Positions 1-8,005 are shown, counted from the first letter of the stretch. The stretch is 11,040 bases of DNA from Bacteroidales bacterium (GCA_023135025.1 JAGLTY010000034.1:1-11040), one strand, 5' to 3'. Notes: generated by a model from the letters alone, not told the origin. Made by a program: numbers and translations.

Positions 1-1340
1 CTCCTGATCCCTTCTACAATCATTCCCAGCAGAATTCCAAAGATACATGCTCCAAAGGCCCACATCACAAGTTGCTCAGAGATACCGAAGATGATGGCCG
101 GTACAATCACACCAATCAGGCAGAAGAGGATGGAGAGCCATACGCTGAGCCGGTTGATTTTGGGATAGATCCATAACACCAGTACCAGCAGTCCCAGCGA
201 CATGGTGAGCGATACAAAGAAGAAGGTGGCATCTACAATATCACGAAGTACCAGGGCCATGGAGACACCCAGTATCATCAGAGCCACCATGCTGTAACGC
301 ATGGTCTTTCTCAGGTTATTTGATTTTGTTAAACCTGCTTTTTCCAGGAAATCCTGTGTTACCGAAGCGGAAGCGGTGAACATGTAGGTGTCGGCCGAGG
401 AGGAGACCGAGGAGTAGATAATAACCACCGACAAACCTGCCAGTCCCACCGGCAACAGCCTGCTGAATCCAACAATCAGTGAGGTGTCGGGTGCAATGTC
501 GGGGATATCGGCACGAATGACCAGTCCGATCAGGAGCAGGATAAATCCGACGATGATATAGAACACCGATGAAAGAAAGATGCTTCGCCTGAAGTTTTTC
601 TTGTCTTTGATGGCATAGACCCTTTGCCAGAGCTCTGGCGATGCCATGGGGATAAAGAAACCAGCAAGGAAGAAGCTGACGATCTGACTGGCAGGGATGC
701 TGAACAGGTCCATGAATGCCAGTCCGGGCCTGGTGCTGGTGGTGGTCAGCAGGTACATCATCAGGACAAACAACAGGAAGATACCGAAGGTTTGTACAAT
801 ATCGGTCTTTACCACTGCATCGAATCCGCCTGCAAGCAGGTAGAAGAGGATGATGGATCCAACAATGATTACTGACAGGTCATAGCTGATGGGTGTATAC
901 TCTGAAACCAGTTTGGCCCCGGCTGTGAAATTGAGTACCACCCATCCGAACATAATGATAATGGTGGTGATGGTGGCCAGGTAACCGGCAGTTTTCCCCT
1001 TCAAAAAGAAGAAGAAGTCCGGCATGGTATAGAATTTCTCTTTATCTGCAAGCTTCTTTACCTTCAGCCCGAAGAAGTAGAAGACAAACAGTCCGAATAC
1101 AGAACCTACAAAATACCACAAGGCGCCCATGCCGTACATATATACCAGGGCGGTATAAGTAAGCAGAATGGCCGCCCCGATGCGGCTGGAGAAGATGGTG
1201 GTGGTGGCCTGCAGGGTGGTAAGCTTCCGGCCCGAGATCAGAAATTCCTCCTTATTCTGTTTCCTCCCGGTGAGGGCTCCAACAACAAGAATGACAAGAA
1301 AATAGGCAGAGATAATCAGATAGTCGGTAATGGTCAGCAT
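1..1340 (-). CDS. Sodium:solute symporter (SSS family), 3' end outside window
   Basis: Integral inner-membrane protein of the SSS family (SLC5-like, LeuT-fold), which couples solute uptake to the sodium gradient. I translated the minus strand from the ATG at 1340-1338; 446 full codons are open to the left edge, so the C-terminus is missing. Family marks: TM1 near residues 7-22 followed by an ISGRKL segment (35-40), GGFDAVVKTDIVQ (171-183, a typical SSS motif), PELWQRVYAIKDKKNFRRS (235-253), and the TM8-type segment SSVSSSADTYMFTASASVTQD (310-330), where the sodium-binding serines usually lie. About a dozen hydrophobic helices are visible. No in-frame ATG lies just upstream and TM1 follows directly, supporting this start; no Shine-Dalgarno is visible. 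The substrate cannot be told from sequence (sugars, sugar acids, amino acids and vitamins are all known). It is divergent from the susCD pair and shares its control region, so the two may act on the same nutrient. Family call firm, substrate open. Confidence 0.93.
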   Translation of the reverse strand, partial: MLTITDYLIISAYFLVILVVGALTGRKQNKEEFLISGRKLTTLQATTTIFSSRIGAAILLTYTALVYMYGMGALWYFVGSVFGLFVFYFFGLKVKKLADKEKFYTMPDFFFFLKGKTAGYLATITTIIIMFGWVVLNFTAGAKLVSEYTPISYDLSVIIVGSIILFYLLAGGFDAVVKTDIVQTFGIFLLFVLMMYLLTTTSTRPGLAFMDLFSIPASQIVSFFLAGFFIPMASPELWQRVYAIKDKKNFRRSIFLSSVFYIIVGFILLLIGLVIRADIPDIAPDTSLIVGFSRLLPVGLAGLSVVIIYSSVSSSADTYMFTASASVTQDFLEKAGLTKSNNLRKTMRYSMVALMILGVSMALVLRDIVDATFFFVSLTMSLGLLVLVLWIYPKINRLSVWLSILFCLIGVIVPAIIFGISEQLVMWAFGACIFGILLGMIVEGIR

Positions 1341-1447
1341 AGTGGTTAGTGTTGGTATATAGCTGTATAAATATATAAAAATTTGAATACCGGCATCATC
1401 TGTGAGTCTTCTTCGTGGTTTTGCTCCTCACCTATGAACCTATCCCG

Positions 1448-1572
1448 TTGACCCCCTTTCTACCACCATTTGACCCGGCGAAAAGGGCATTTTTTTCCTT
1501 CCTAAGATGGGATCTGTCAGTCAATGACACTGAAAAGCCCCGTCAATGACGGCGTTCGGCCTGTCAATGGAC
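1448..1572. promoter_or_regulatory. Candidate two-way operator array: five phased GTCAA elements
   Basis: On the plus strand GTCAATGAC occurs at 1520-1528 and 1542-1550 and GTCAATGGAC at 1563-1572, with start-to-start spacing of 22 and 21 bp. On the minus strand GGGTCAA occurs at 1454-1448 and 1476-1470, again 22 bp apart. The three plus-strand copies face susC and the two minus-strand copies face the symporter. The nearest copy is about 130 bp from the susC start and about 110 bp from the symporter start. Spacing of two helical turns is typical of regulators that bind tandem direct repeats, LytTR proteins included, but the sequence itself does not fit the published LytTR half-site. The binding protein is unknown; an inference from repetition and spacing only. 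Confidence 0.5.
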
Positions 1573-1596
1573 ATCAACAGAATTGAATAGGCCGAA
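1555..1596. repeat. 8-bp inverted repeat around the third GTCAATG copy
   Basis: TTCGGCCT at 1555-1562 is exactly complementary to AGGCCGAA at 1589-1596, with 26 bases between. The space between contains the susC-proximal GTCAATGGAC element. It could be an operator, a DNA hairpin, or chance. No T-run follows, so it is not an intrinsic terminator. Confidence 0.35.
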
Positions 1597-1614
1597 TGGC
1601 CCCAATAGTCCGCC

Positions 1615-1649
1615 ATTGCTTGATATTATTAGATAAACAGTACGTTTTC
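1615..1649 (+). promoter_or_regulatory. Possible Bacteroidota-type promoter of susCD
   Basis: ATTG at 1615-1618 resembles the -33 element and TACGTTTTC at 1641-1649 resembles the -7 element (TAnnTTTG) of the Bacteroidota primary sigma factor. The gap of 22 bases is slightly longer than the usual 19-21. The predicted start of transcription near 1654 would leave a leader of roughly 40 nt. The -7 box has T in place of the usual G, so this is a moderate match. Confidence 0.3.
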
Positions 1650-1696
1650 TGCTTTCTTCAGACTGAATTTCTAAATGTTAATCTAAAACTAAGTCT

Positions 1697-4600
1697 ATGA
1701 AAAAAGTATTATGCTTTCTGTTATTCATGGCGTTTGGTACCCTGACCATGTTTGGTCAGGCCCGGGTTATTACCGGTGTTGTGACCAGCGCTGAAGACGG
1801 CTCCCCATTACCGGGTGTTACGGTAAGTGTAAAGGGAACCACCTCAGGAACCATTACCGATGCCAATGGGAATTTCCAGATCGATGTGCCAGATGGATCG
1901 GATATCCTGGTTTTCAGCTTCGTGGGCCTCGCAACCCAGGAGGTGAGAGTTGGCAGCCAGAACCAGGTGGATGTGGTGATGGAATCGGACCTGCTGGAGA
2001 TTGATGAAGTTGTGGTGACTGCCATGGGAATACGGAAGTCGAAGAAGGCCCTGGGTTATTCGGTCCAGGAGATCGACGAAAGCCAGATTTCAGGTGCCAA
2101 GAACATGGATATCTCAAAATCACTCCAGGGCAAGATAGCCGGTGTAAATGTGAAGCAATCCAGCGGAATGCCGGGTGCTACCTCGCATGTAACAATCAGG
2201 GGGAATGTCTCCCTCACCGGCTCCAACCAACCTCTCTATGTGGTGGATGGAATGCCCATCGCCTCTAACAAAGCGTTTGTGGAGAATGTAGGAACGGGTA
2301 CCAACCCATCCTCCAGGATTGTAGACCTGAATCCGGAAGATATCGAATCCATTTCCGTTCTGAAAGGTGCCACTGCTGCTGCGCTTTATGGCTTAAGGGC
2401 CGCCAATGGTGTTATTGTTATCACCACCAAGAGCGGATCTGCAGCCAGGACTGCCGGTAAAAAGACACTGGTTACCGTAAACAGCAGTTTTACATCAGAC
2501 AGGATCAGTCGTCTGCCCGAACTGCAATCCACCTATGGTCAGGGCAACGGTGGTGTTCTGAACCTGTGGTCGTCCGGTTCATGGGGACCACGTATCGATA
2601 CCCTTCAAAACTATCAAACCCAGGAGGAGAACCTTTACTTTGATAATCCCTATGAGACCTTTGACGGCTCTCCCCCGACCCAGGTTCCAATGGTATATGA
2701 CAACCAGGAGGATTTCTTTCAGAAGGGGTATTCCTTTACCAACTCCATCGATATCTCTTCGTCAACGGACAATGCCAATTACAGCCTGGGAATTGGGCGG
2801 ACCGATCAGAAAGGGATTATAGAGACCACTGGGATGACCAGGAACAATGCCAAATTCAATGGATATTTCGGTCTGGGAGATAAGTGGTCAGCAACGGTCT
2901 CGGCCAATGTGTCAACAGTGGATATCGATAAGATACCCGGTGGAAGTAACCTGGCCAACCCATTGTTCACGGTCTATTTTGCACCGCGGAGCTATGATTT
3001 GACCAATAAGCCTTTTGAACGCGAATCAGATCCATACAGCCAGTACCACTACCGCTTTGCCATGGACAATCCCTACTGGGCCCTTGCTCACAACTCTTAC
3101 AATGAAGTCACAAACAGGTTCTTTGGAAACACATCCATCAGCTATCAGCCATTTGATTGGATGCGTATCAACTACCGGATCGGTATGGACAGGTTTTTAA
3201 CCACAGGACATGAAGTGATCTCACTGGGTTCCGGCGGAGCGGGTAGAGGATACCCTGAATTCGGAATGGAACCAGCTGGCGGTCAGATCGATGACTATAA
3301 CTACCAGAGGCAGGAGCTTAACTCCAATGCAAGCATCAGCATTAACAAGGATTTTGGAGATATCGGACTGGATGTGATTCTGGGTAATGAGTTTTATGAT
3401 ATTACCACACAGACCCACTCCATGACAGGTACCAATATTACCATTGGTGGGTTTGATCATATCTCAAATACGGGTGCCCAGACGGTATTTCAGGAGTTAA
3501 CCCGACAGCGGGTTGTTGGTTTCTACGGAAGTGCAACAGTCGATTACGCCTCCATGTTGTTTCTAACTGTGACAGGACGGAACGACATTGTTTCCAATAT
3601 GCCTTCTGGAAACAGGTCCTATTTTTACCCCTCGATTTCTTTAGGATTTATCTTTACAGAACTGGACTTTTTGGCTGACCAGCAGGTACTGCCCTTTGGT
3701 AAAATCCGCGCCTCCTACTCCCAGATGGGACAGGCTGGTGCCCTATATGCCACAAGGACCCTGTTCACGGCCAAGGAGGATAATGAAGCGCTTGGCAGCG
3801 GGTTCCTGAACAACGATTTCACTTTTCCTTACCTGGGGAATCCTGCATTTACATTGCAATCAACCCTCCTCTCTAGTGATCTGAGACCTCAGAATATAAC
3901 TACCTACGAAATAGGGGCAGACCTGCGGTTCTATGAGAACAGGGTGAGGATCGACTACTCCTACTACTATGTGAATGCAACTGATCAGATCTTTAACGTT
4001 CCTCTGGCAGCATCTTCCGGTTTCCGCGGAGAGTACAGAAATGCAGGTGAACTGGAATCGAAAGGTCATGAAGTGGTTCTTTCCATCGTACCTTTTCGGA
4101 CCAGTGGAGGTTTTGAGTGGGAGATCCTAACCAACTTTTCTCAGAACGAGAATATGGTGATTGAACTTGCCCCCGGAGTGGAGCGTGTCCAGACCGGGTG
4201 GCAGAACTTCACTAGTGTGGGAGCATATGCCTATGAAGGACATCCCTATCCGGTAATCTTTGGAAGCGGCTATGTGAGGGATGATCAAGATAGAGTAGTT
4301 GTTGATTCAAGACAGACTGTTGCAGGTGTAGACAATCCATTCTACGGAATGCCGCTGCAGGGTGGAGATGAGAAGATTCTCGGAAAGGTTAATCCTGACT
4401 GGGATGCCGGTCTGACCAACATCCTACGCTACAAAGGATTCTCCTTTACAGCTCAGTTCTTCTATTCCAAAGGTGGATATATCTCCAGTGGTTTGAATGC
4501 GCTTCTCAGGAATTATGGTGCTGACAAGGTGTGTGAAGACAGGGAAACTCCTGTGGTCCTGCCTAATACAGCCAAAGGTTACCTGGATCCTACTACGGGA

Positions 4601-4942
4601 GATCTGATTTTCGAAGGAGACAATGACATTGAGATCCTGAAAGGGGAGGACTACTACAGTACCGTTGAGTGGGGTATTGCTGAATCGAGGATTTTCGATA
4701 AGACTCTGCTCAGGCTGAAAGAGGTGGTTATCACCTATGACATGCCTCAACACTGGTTCAGCAACACTTTTATCAGTTCCATCTCCCTGTTTGCCAATGG
4801 AAGGAACCTGGCGCTCTGGACCGACTATCCCAATTTCGACCCGGAATCGAGTACTGCAGAGGGGAACGGGATTGGCGCATTTGAATATGTTTCATTGCCG
4901 AATACCAAGTCCTTTGGTGGTGGTCTAAAAATAACCTTTTAA
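1697..4942 (+). CDS. SusC/RagA-family TonB-dependent outer-membrane transporter
   Basis: 1081 residues, a normal size for SusC-like proteins, which form the outer-membrane barrel that imports ligands captured by the SusD partner, powered by TonB. Order of parts: Sec signal peptide (1-22, ending FGQA); carboxypeptidase-D-like domain (about 25-97, with GVVTSAEDGSPLPGVTVSVKG); the DEVVVTAMG link (103-111); plug domain (about 118-247) with SLQGKIAGVNV, TIRGN, QPLYVVDG and the family signature LNPEDIESISVLKGATAAALYG (211-232); then a long barrel ending in LKITF, whose terminal Phe is typical of outer-membrane barrels. The start is supported by the signal peptide (MKK); there is no Shine-Dalgarno, usual for this phylum. 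The susD-like gene follows after 14 bases, so the two are one operon. No N-terminal sigma-regulator interaction extension precedes the carboxypeptidase-D domain, so this is not a FecA-like, anti-sigma-controlled form. Substrate not deducible. Confidence 0.96.
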   Translation: MKKVLCFLLFMAFGTLTMFGQARVITGVVTSAEDGSPLPGVTVSVKGTTSGTITDANGNFQIDVPDGSDILVFSFVGLATQEVRVGSQNQVDVVMESDLLEIDEVVVTAMGIRKSKKALGYSVQEIDESQISGAKNMDISKSLQGKIAGVNVKQSSGMPGATSHVTIRGNVSLTGSNQPLYVVDGMPIASNKAFVENVGTGTNPSSRIVDLNPEDIESISVLKGATAAALYGLRAANGVIVITTKSGSAARTAGKKTLVTVNSSFTSDRISRLPELQSTYGQGNGGVLNLWSSGSWGPRIDTLQNYQTQEENLYFDNPYETFDGSPPTQVPMVYDNQEDFFQKGYSFTNSIDISSSTDNANYSLGIGRTDQKGIIETTGMTRNNAKFNGYFGLGDKWSATVSANVSTVDIDKIPGGSNLANPLFTVYFAPRSYDLTNKPFERESDPYSQYHYRFAMDNPYWALAHNSYNEVTNRFFGNTSISYQPFDWMRINYRIGMDRFLTTGHEVISLGSGGAGRGYPEFGMEPAGGQIDDYNYQRQELNSNASISINKDFGDIGLDVILGNEFYDITTQTHSMTGTNITIGGFDHISNTGAQTVFQELTRQRVVGFYGSATVDYASMLFLTVTGRNDIVSNMPSGNRSYFYPSISLGFIFTELDFLADQQVLPFGKIRASYSQMGQAGALYATRTLFTAKEDNEALGSGFLNNDFTFPYLGNPAFTLQSTLLSSDLRPQNITTYEIGADLRFYENRVRIDYSYYYVNATDQIFNVPLAASSGFRGEYRNAGELESKGHEVVLSIVPFRTSGGFEWEILTNFSQNENMVIELAPGVERVQTGWQNFTSVGAYAYEGHPYPVIFGSGYVRDDQDRVVVDSRQTVAGVDNPFYGMPLQGGDEKILGKVNPDWDAGLTNILRYKGFSFTAQFFYSKGGYISSGLNALLRNYGADKVCEDRETPVVLPNTAKGYLDPTTGDLIFEGDNDIEILKGEDYYSTVEWGIAESRIFDKTLLRLKEVVITYDMPQHWFSNTFISSISLFANGRNLALWTDYPNFDPESSTAEGNGIGAFEYVSLPNTKSFGGGLKITF

Positions 4943-4956
4943 ATATCTCAGATAAG

Positions 4957-6384
4957 ATGAAAAAATATATTTCAATATTCAGTTTACTCCTGCTCATGCT
5001 GTTCACTTTTTCGTGCAGCGATGAGATCATGGACGAGATCGATACGGATCCGAACAACCCGACCGATGTACCCATCAGCATGCTGATGTCGGGTTGTACA
5101 GCAGCCACACCCTACTGGGTTACGGGAACCACCCTGGCATGGTACAGCTCTATCTTTGTTGAACAGACTGCCGGTGCTCACGGTCAGATGCGTGATGCCG
5201 ACAGGCGTGCCAACATCAACTCACAACTCAGTGAAAACAGCTGGGCCTTCCAGATCTATCCCAGATTGTTACCCGACCTGAAGATCATTATAGAAAAAGG
5301 ATCAGAAGGTGGCAGTGAAGAGGGAAAGTGGATCGATGTGGGGATTGCCAAGATCCTGCAGGCTTATACTTTTCTTGCCTCCACCGATACCTGGGGAAGA
5401 ATCCCTTACACCGAAGCAACGCTGGGTGCCGAGAACAGGAAGCCGGTGTTTGATACACAGGAGTCTATTTATGCCGCTATGCAGGCCCAACTGGATGAAG
5501 CGATCGCGGATCTTCAGAAGGAGAATATCAGCACAACCGGCGGAGAGGACAATATTTATGGTGGTGATCCTGACGCATGGATCATGGCAGCATATTCGCT
5601 GAAGGCCAGGGCTGCCAACAGGCTGAGTAACATTGATGCCTCAGGTTCTGCAGCGGATGCTCTGGCTTCAGCAGCCAATGGTTTTGCTTCCATGGAGGAT
5701 GATTTCACCTTCGATAACTGGTCAAATGACCTGGGCCACGAAAATACCTGGTTCCAGGAGGAGAATGAGAGGAGACATCACTCAATCAGTGTGACTTTCT
5801 ATGATATTCTTGATGGGTTGAATGACCCAAGGATTCCTCTTTTCTGTACGCAGTTGAACGGAGTATATGTGCCGGCTCAAAATGGAACTTCCGAGGAGGA
5901 TCAGGCAGGAACGATCTATTCAAGGATGTCAGACAATGTGATCTATGCCACGGCTCCGCTGCCCATTATGACCTATGCTGAACTGAAGTTCATTGAGGCT
6001 GAATGTCATTTGAGAAAAGCCGCTCCCGATGCAAGCGCAGCGCTTGCAGCTTATGAAGCTGGATTGGATGCCGCACTGGTACAGGCAGGAGTTGATACCA
6101 CATCTGCAGAAGCTTACAAGGCGCAGCCAGAGGTGTTGCCCACCGATGCAGCGAACCTTACCACAGATATGATCTACACTCAGAAGTACATTCACCTTTG
6201 GCCCTATGGATCGGTTGAGGCATTTGCAGAGTGGAGAAGGACCGGTTTTCCGACTCTGACCAATCCATTTGAGACTCCTCGCAGATTCCCCTATCCCCAG
6301 AACGAGATCTCGGGTAATGCTGAGAACGTACCCACAGTAACCGCATACAATGGTGTATGGTGGGATGATGGAACGGAAGATTGA
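4957..6384 (+). CDS. SusD/RagB-like outer-membrane lipoprotein (SusD_2 type)
   Basis: 475 residues. The lipoprotein signal is MKKYISIFSLLLLMLFTFSC, with the lipidated Cys at residue 20 followed by Ser-Asp-Glu, so it is anchored to the outer membrane and most likely exposed at the surface as the lid of the SusC barrel. Near the N-terminus is IDTDPNNPTDVPISMLMSGC and near the C-terminus EWRRTGFPTLTNP and RRFPYPQNEISGNAENV; these are characteristic of the SusD_2 branch (PF12771/PF12741) rather than classical starch-type SusD. The middle is rich in Ala and helix-forming residues, fitting the TPR-like SusD fold. It lies 14 bases after the SusC gene and is followed by a strong terminator, so the operon appears to hold only these two genes. 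No glycoside hydrolase, peptidase or sulfatase accompanies them, so the ligand is unknown. Confidence 0.95.
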   Translation: MKKYISIFSLLLLMLFTFSCSDEIMDEIDTDPNNPTDVPISMLMSGCTAATPYWVTGTTLAWYSSIFVEQTAGAHGQMRDADRRANINSQLSENSWAFQIYPRLLPDLKIIIEKGSEGGSEEGKWIDVGIAKILQAYTFLASTDTWGRIPYTEATLGAENRKPVFDTQESIYAAMQAQLDEAIADLQKENISTTGGEDNIYGGDPDAWIMAAYSLKARAANRLSNIDASGSAADALASAANGFASMEDDFTFDNWSNDLGHENTWFQEENERRHHSISVTFYDILDGLNDPRIPLFCTQLNGVYVPAQNGTSEEDQAGTIYSRMSDNVIYATAPLPIMTYAELKFIEAECHLRKAAPDASAALAAYEAGLDAALVQAGVDTTSAEAYKAQPEVLPTDAANLTTDMIYTQKYIHLWPYGSVEAFAEWRRTGFPTLTNPFETPRRFPYPQNEISGNAENVPTVTAYNGVWWDDGTED

Positions 6385-6407
6385 TAAAGAAAATAGTCAG
6401 AATTAAG

Positions 6408-6436
6408 GAGGCGGCCCGTTTGAGCCGCCTCTTTTT
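6408..6436 (+). terminator. Intrinsic terminator of the susCD operon
   Basis: GAGGCGGC (6408-6415) and GCCGCCTC (6424-6431) form a perfect GC-rich 8-bp stem with an 8-base loop, followed at once by TTTTT (6432-6436). It starts 23 bases after the susD stop. It sits between two convergent genes; read on the minus strand the stem is followed only by CTTAATT, so it probably works mainly for susCD. Confidence 0.9.
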
Positions 6437-6438
6437 AG

Positions 6439-7248
6439 CTAGTAGATTGTGATTATTTGACCGGTGCCTCCTGCGATATAGCCATCGCCAAACGACGCCT
6501 TAAGTGAGGCAATGGATTTGTCCCCGGTACAGTGGGTGGGACAGATCTGCCTGACTCCCATCTCTTTTAAGGTGGCAGCAATTTGCTCCATCTCTGCTTC
6601 GGATTTGCGCATCAGGTGCAGTCCGCCAATAACAGTATGTATCTCCAAACCCAGCTCTTTTTCTGCAACAGCTACCATCCTTATAACCCCCGGATGTCCG
6701 CAGCCTGTAATAAGTACTCCGCCATTTTCTGTTTTAACCACCAGTCCATGCTCCCTAAAGGCAACAAAATCATCGCCAGTGGAGTAATACGGGCCATACA
6801 GGTGGGTAGGTTTCTCCACCCCTGTGCTATTGGGAGGAAGTGTTCCCCTGGCCTTTAACTGGTCAGCATAGGATGCCGGGAAGTAGCATTTGACTGATGG
6901 ATTGATCTCAGTGATCCACGGGATGCCGGCGGTATGGTCACCATGCTCATGTGAGATAAACAGTGTTGGAATCTCTTCGGGTTTAATACCCAGTAATTTT
7001 ACATTCTTTTTATAGAGTTCAGCCTTTCTGCCTGCATCAAAGAGAAGCTTTTTTCCCTGGTATTCCACCAGGCAGGCAAAGCCCCAGTCGGTTTCCAGGT
7101 TCTGATCTGCCTGGTAGTTGTCATAAATAATGGTTACATGAACAGCACTATCCGGGGAACCGTTACCATCGATGGCCGGTTCCTTTGCATGAAGTGTTGA
7201 CAGCCCCAGTAGCGGCAGAAGAGCGGTCAACCCAAGTGATTTTTTCAT
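6439..7248 (-). CDS. Secreted metallo-beta-lactamase-fold hydrolase (COG1237-like)
   Basis: 269 residues from the ATG at 7248-7246. Features: Sec signal peptide (1-21, ending STLHA), so periplasmic or exported; then a complete MBL fold with FDAG (70-73), the metal motif HEHGDH (His100, His102, Asp104, His105), GCGHPG (His185), GGLHL (His211) and PTHCTG (His239). The pattern DNY...LFDAG...ISHEHGDHTAG...GCGHPGV...GGLHL...PTHCTG is that of COG1237, some members of which are named 7,8-dihydropterin-6-methyl-4-(ribofuranosyl)-aminobenzene-5'-phosphate synthase; that name should not be transferred to an exported protein. The frame stays open to 7335, but the internal start is preferred: it gives a clean signal peptide, has AGGAA about 10 bases upstream, and sits one base after the regulator's stop (TAA-A-ATG), implying translational coupling. 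All metal ligands are present, so it should be active; the substrate is unknown. It is convergent with susD. Confidence 0.9.
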   Translation of the reverse strand: MKKSLGLTALLPLLGLSTLHAKEPAIDGNGSPDSAVHVTIIYDNYQADQNLETDWGFACLVEYQGKKLLFDAGRKAELYKKNVKLLGIKPEEIPTLFISHEHGDHTAGIPWITEINPSVKCYFPASYADQLKARGTLPPNSTGVEKPTHLYGPYYSTGDDFVAFREHGLVVKTENGGVLITGCGHPGVIRMVAVAEKELGLEIHTVIGGLHLMRKSEAEMEQIAATLKEMGVRQICPTHCTGDKSIASLKASFGDGYIAGGTGQIITIY

Positions 7249-7249
7249 T

Positions 7250-7969
7250 TTATATTTCCTGTTTGTAGTGAAGGGCGCTGAAAACCTGGTTTTTGTAGTT
7301 TCTTCCGATTCGCAGTTTGGCATTTTCCAGTTCAATGGTGGTAGCGTTAAATGCCCTGATTCTCGGAATGGAGATAATATATGATTTGTGGATCCTTATA
7401 AACTGTTCAGAAGGCAATTTGTTCTCTATGCCCTGCAGACTGCTTTTCACTACTACCCTCCGGTTATCGGTGTGGATTCTGATGTATTCATTCAAACCTT
7501 CTATGAAATGGATCTCTTTCAGGTATATCTTGATAACCTTCTTATTCTCTTTGACATAGATAAACGCTTCGTTGTTTACACCATTGCCACCCTCCAGTTC
7601 GACTGTTTCTGATTGTCCGGACTGGAAATATTTATTGACCGATTTAAAAAAGCGTTCGAAGGTGACCGGCTTCATCAGGTAATCTACCACATCCAGTTCA
7701 AATCCATCCAGGGCATACTGGCTGTATGCCGTGGTAATAATCACTTTTGGAGGACGCTTCAGTGTTTTCAGGAAATCGATCCCAGTCATCTGTGGCATTT
7801 TGATATCGAGGAACATCAGATCGATGGTATGGTTACGCAAGACATCCATGGCCTTCATGGCATTGTCGCACTCATCTACAACTTCAAAATTCTCAAGTTT
7901 CTGGACATGTCCACGAATCAACTCTCTGGCCAGCGGCTCATCATCTACTATCAAACACCTGGTTTTCAT
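7250..7969 (-). CDS. LytTR-family two-component response regulator
   Basis: 239 residues. The N-terminal receiver domain (1-115) has acidic Asp9/Asp10, phospho-acceptor Asp55 in FLDIKMP, Thr80 and Lys100 in LMKP, so it is complete. The C-terminal LytTR DNA-binding domain (about 135-235) has FIYVKENKKVIKI, IHFIEGLNEYIRIHT, FIRIHKSYII and LRIGRNYK. This is the usual partner of PF06580 kinases in Bacteroidota: phosphorylation promotes binding to tandem 9-bp repeats upstream of target genes. The start at 7969 gives the standard MKTRCLIVDDEP opening; no Shine-Dalgarno is seen. It is divergent from the kinase genes across 287 bp and coupled to the downstream hydrolase. Matches to the LytTR half-site in the divergent region suggest it controls itself and the kinase pair. 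Confidence 0.96.
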   Translation of the reverse strand: MKTRCLIVDDEPLARELIRGHVQKLENFEVVDECDNAMKAMDVLRNHTIDLMFLDIKMPQMTGIDFLKTLKRPPKVIITTAYSQYALDGFELDVVDYLMKPVTFERFFKSVNKYFQSGQSETVELEGGNGVNNEAFIYVKENKKVIKIYLKEIHFIEGLNEYIRIHTDNRRVVVKSSLQGIENKLPSEQFIRIHKSYIISIPRIRAFNATTIELENAKLRIGRNYKNQVFSALHYKQEI

Positions 7970-7996
7970 GCATTGTAAAATTTTTAGTCATCAACA

Positions 7997-8005
7997 ACCA
8001 ACTGT
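7997..8005 (-). promoter_or_regulatory. Candidate LytTR half-site ACAGTTGGT facing the regulator gene
   Basis: On the minus strand this is ACAGTTGGT, an exact fit to the published LytTR half-site [TA][AC][CA]GTTN[AG][TG]. The identical 9-mer stands at 8183-8191 on the plus strand. The expected second half 21-22 bp away is poor: TAATATAGT at 8027-8019 (minus) lacks the central GT. It lies in the leader of the regulator gene, downstream of the best -7 box (8082-8090), so if bound from there it would more likely repress than activate. Confidence 0.4.

Larger units (their letters stand above)
1341..1696. other. Divergent intergenic region between symporter and susC
   Basis: 356 bases with no credible gene. 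It contains five copies of GTCAA in two oppositely oriented sets (1448-1572), an 8-bp inverted repeat (1555-1562 with 1589-1596), a possible Bacteroidota promoter for susC (1615-1649), and an AT-rich stretch before the symporter start (about 1360-1385) where a minus-strand promoter could sit but no clear consensus is visible. A T-run lies at about 1490-1497 without a convincing stem before it. Confidence 0.7.

Noticed and set aside
624..875. Open frame of 83 codons on the plus strand
   Set aside because: It lies antisense inside the symporter gene, has a low-complexity Glu/Gln-rich product and no family resemblance; it is a shadow.
1490..1500. T-run in the symporter-susC gap as a terminator
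   Set aside because: No convincing stem precedes it, and both flanking genes point away from it, so no transcript would need to end there.
4424..4753. Antisense open frame of 109 codons within the SusC gene
   Set aside because: The plus-strand SusC reading is unambiguous through this stretch, and the antisense product has no recognisable domain or ribosome-binding site.
7613..7978. Plus-strand open frame of 121 codons
   Set aside because: It is entirely antisense to the LytTR regulator, whose receiver domain is clear there.
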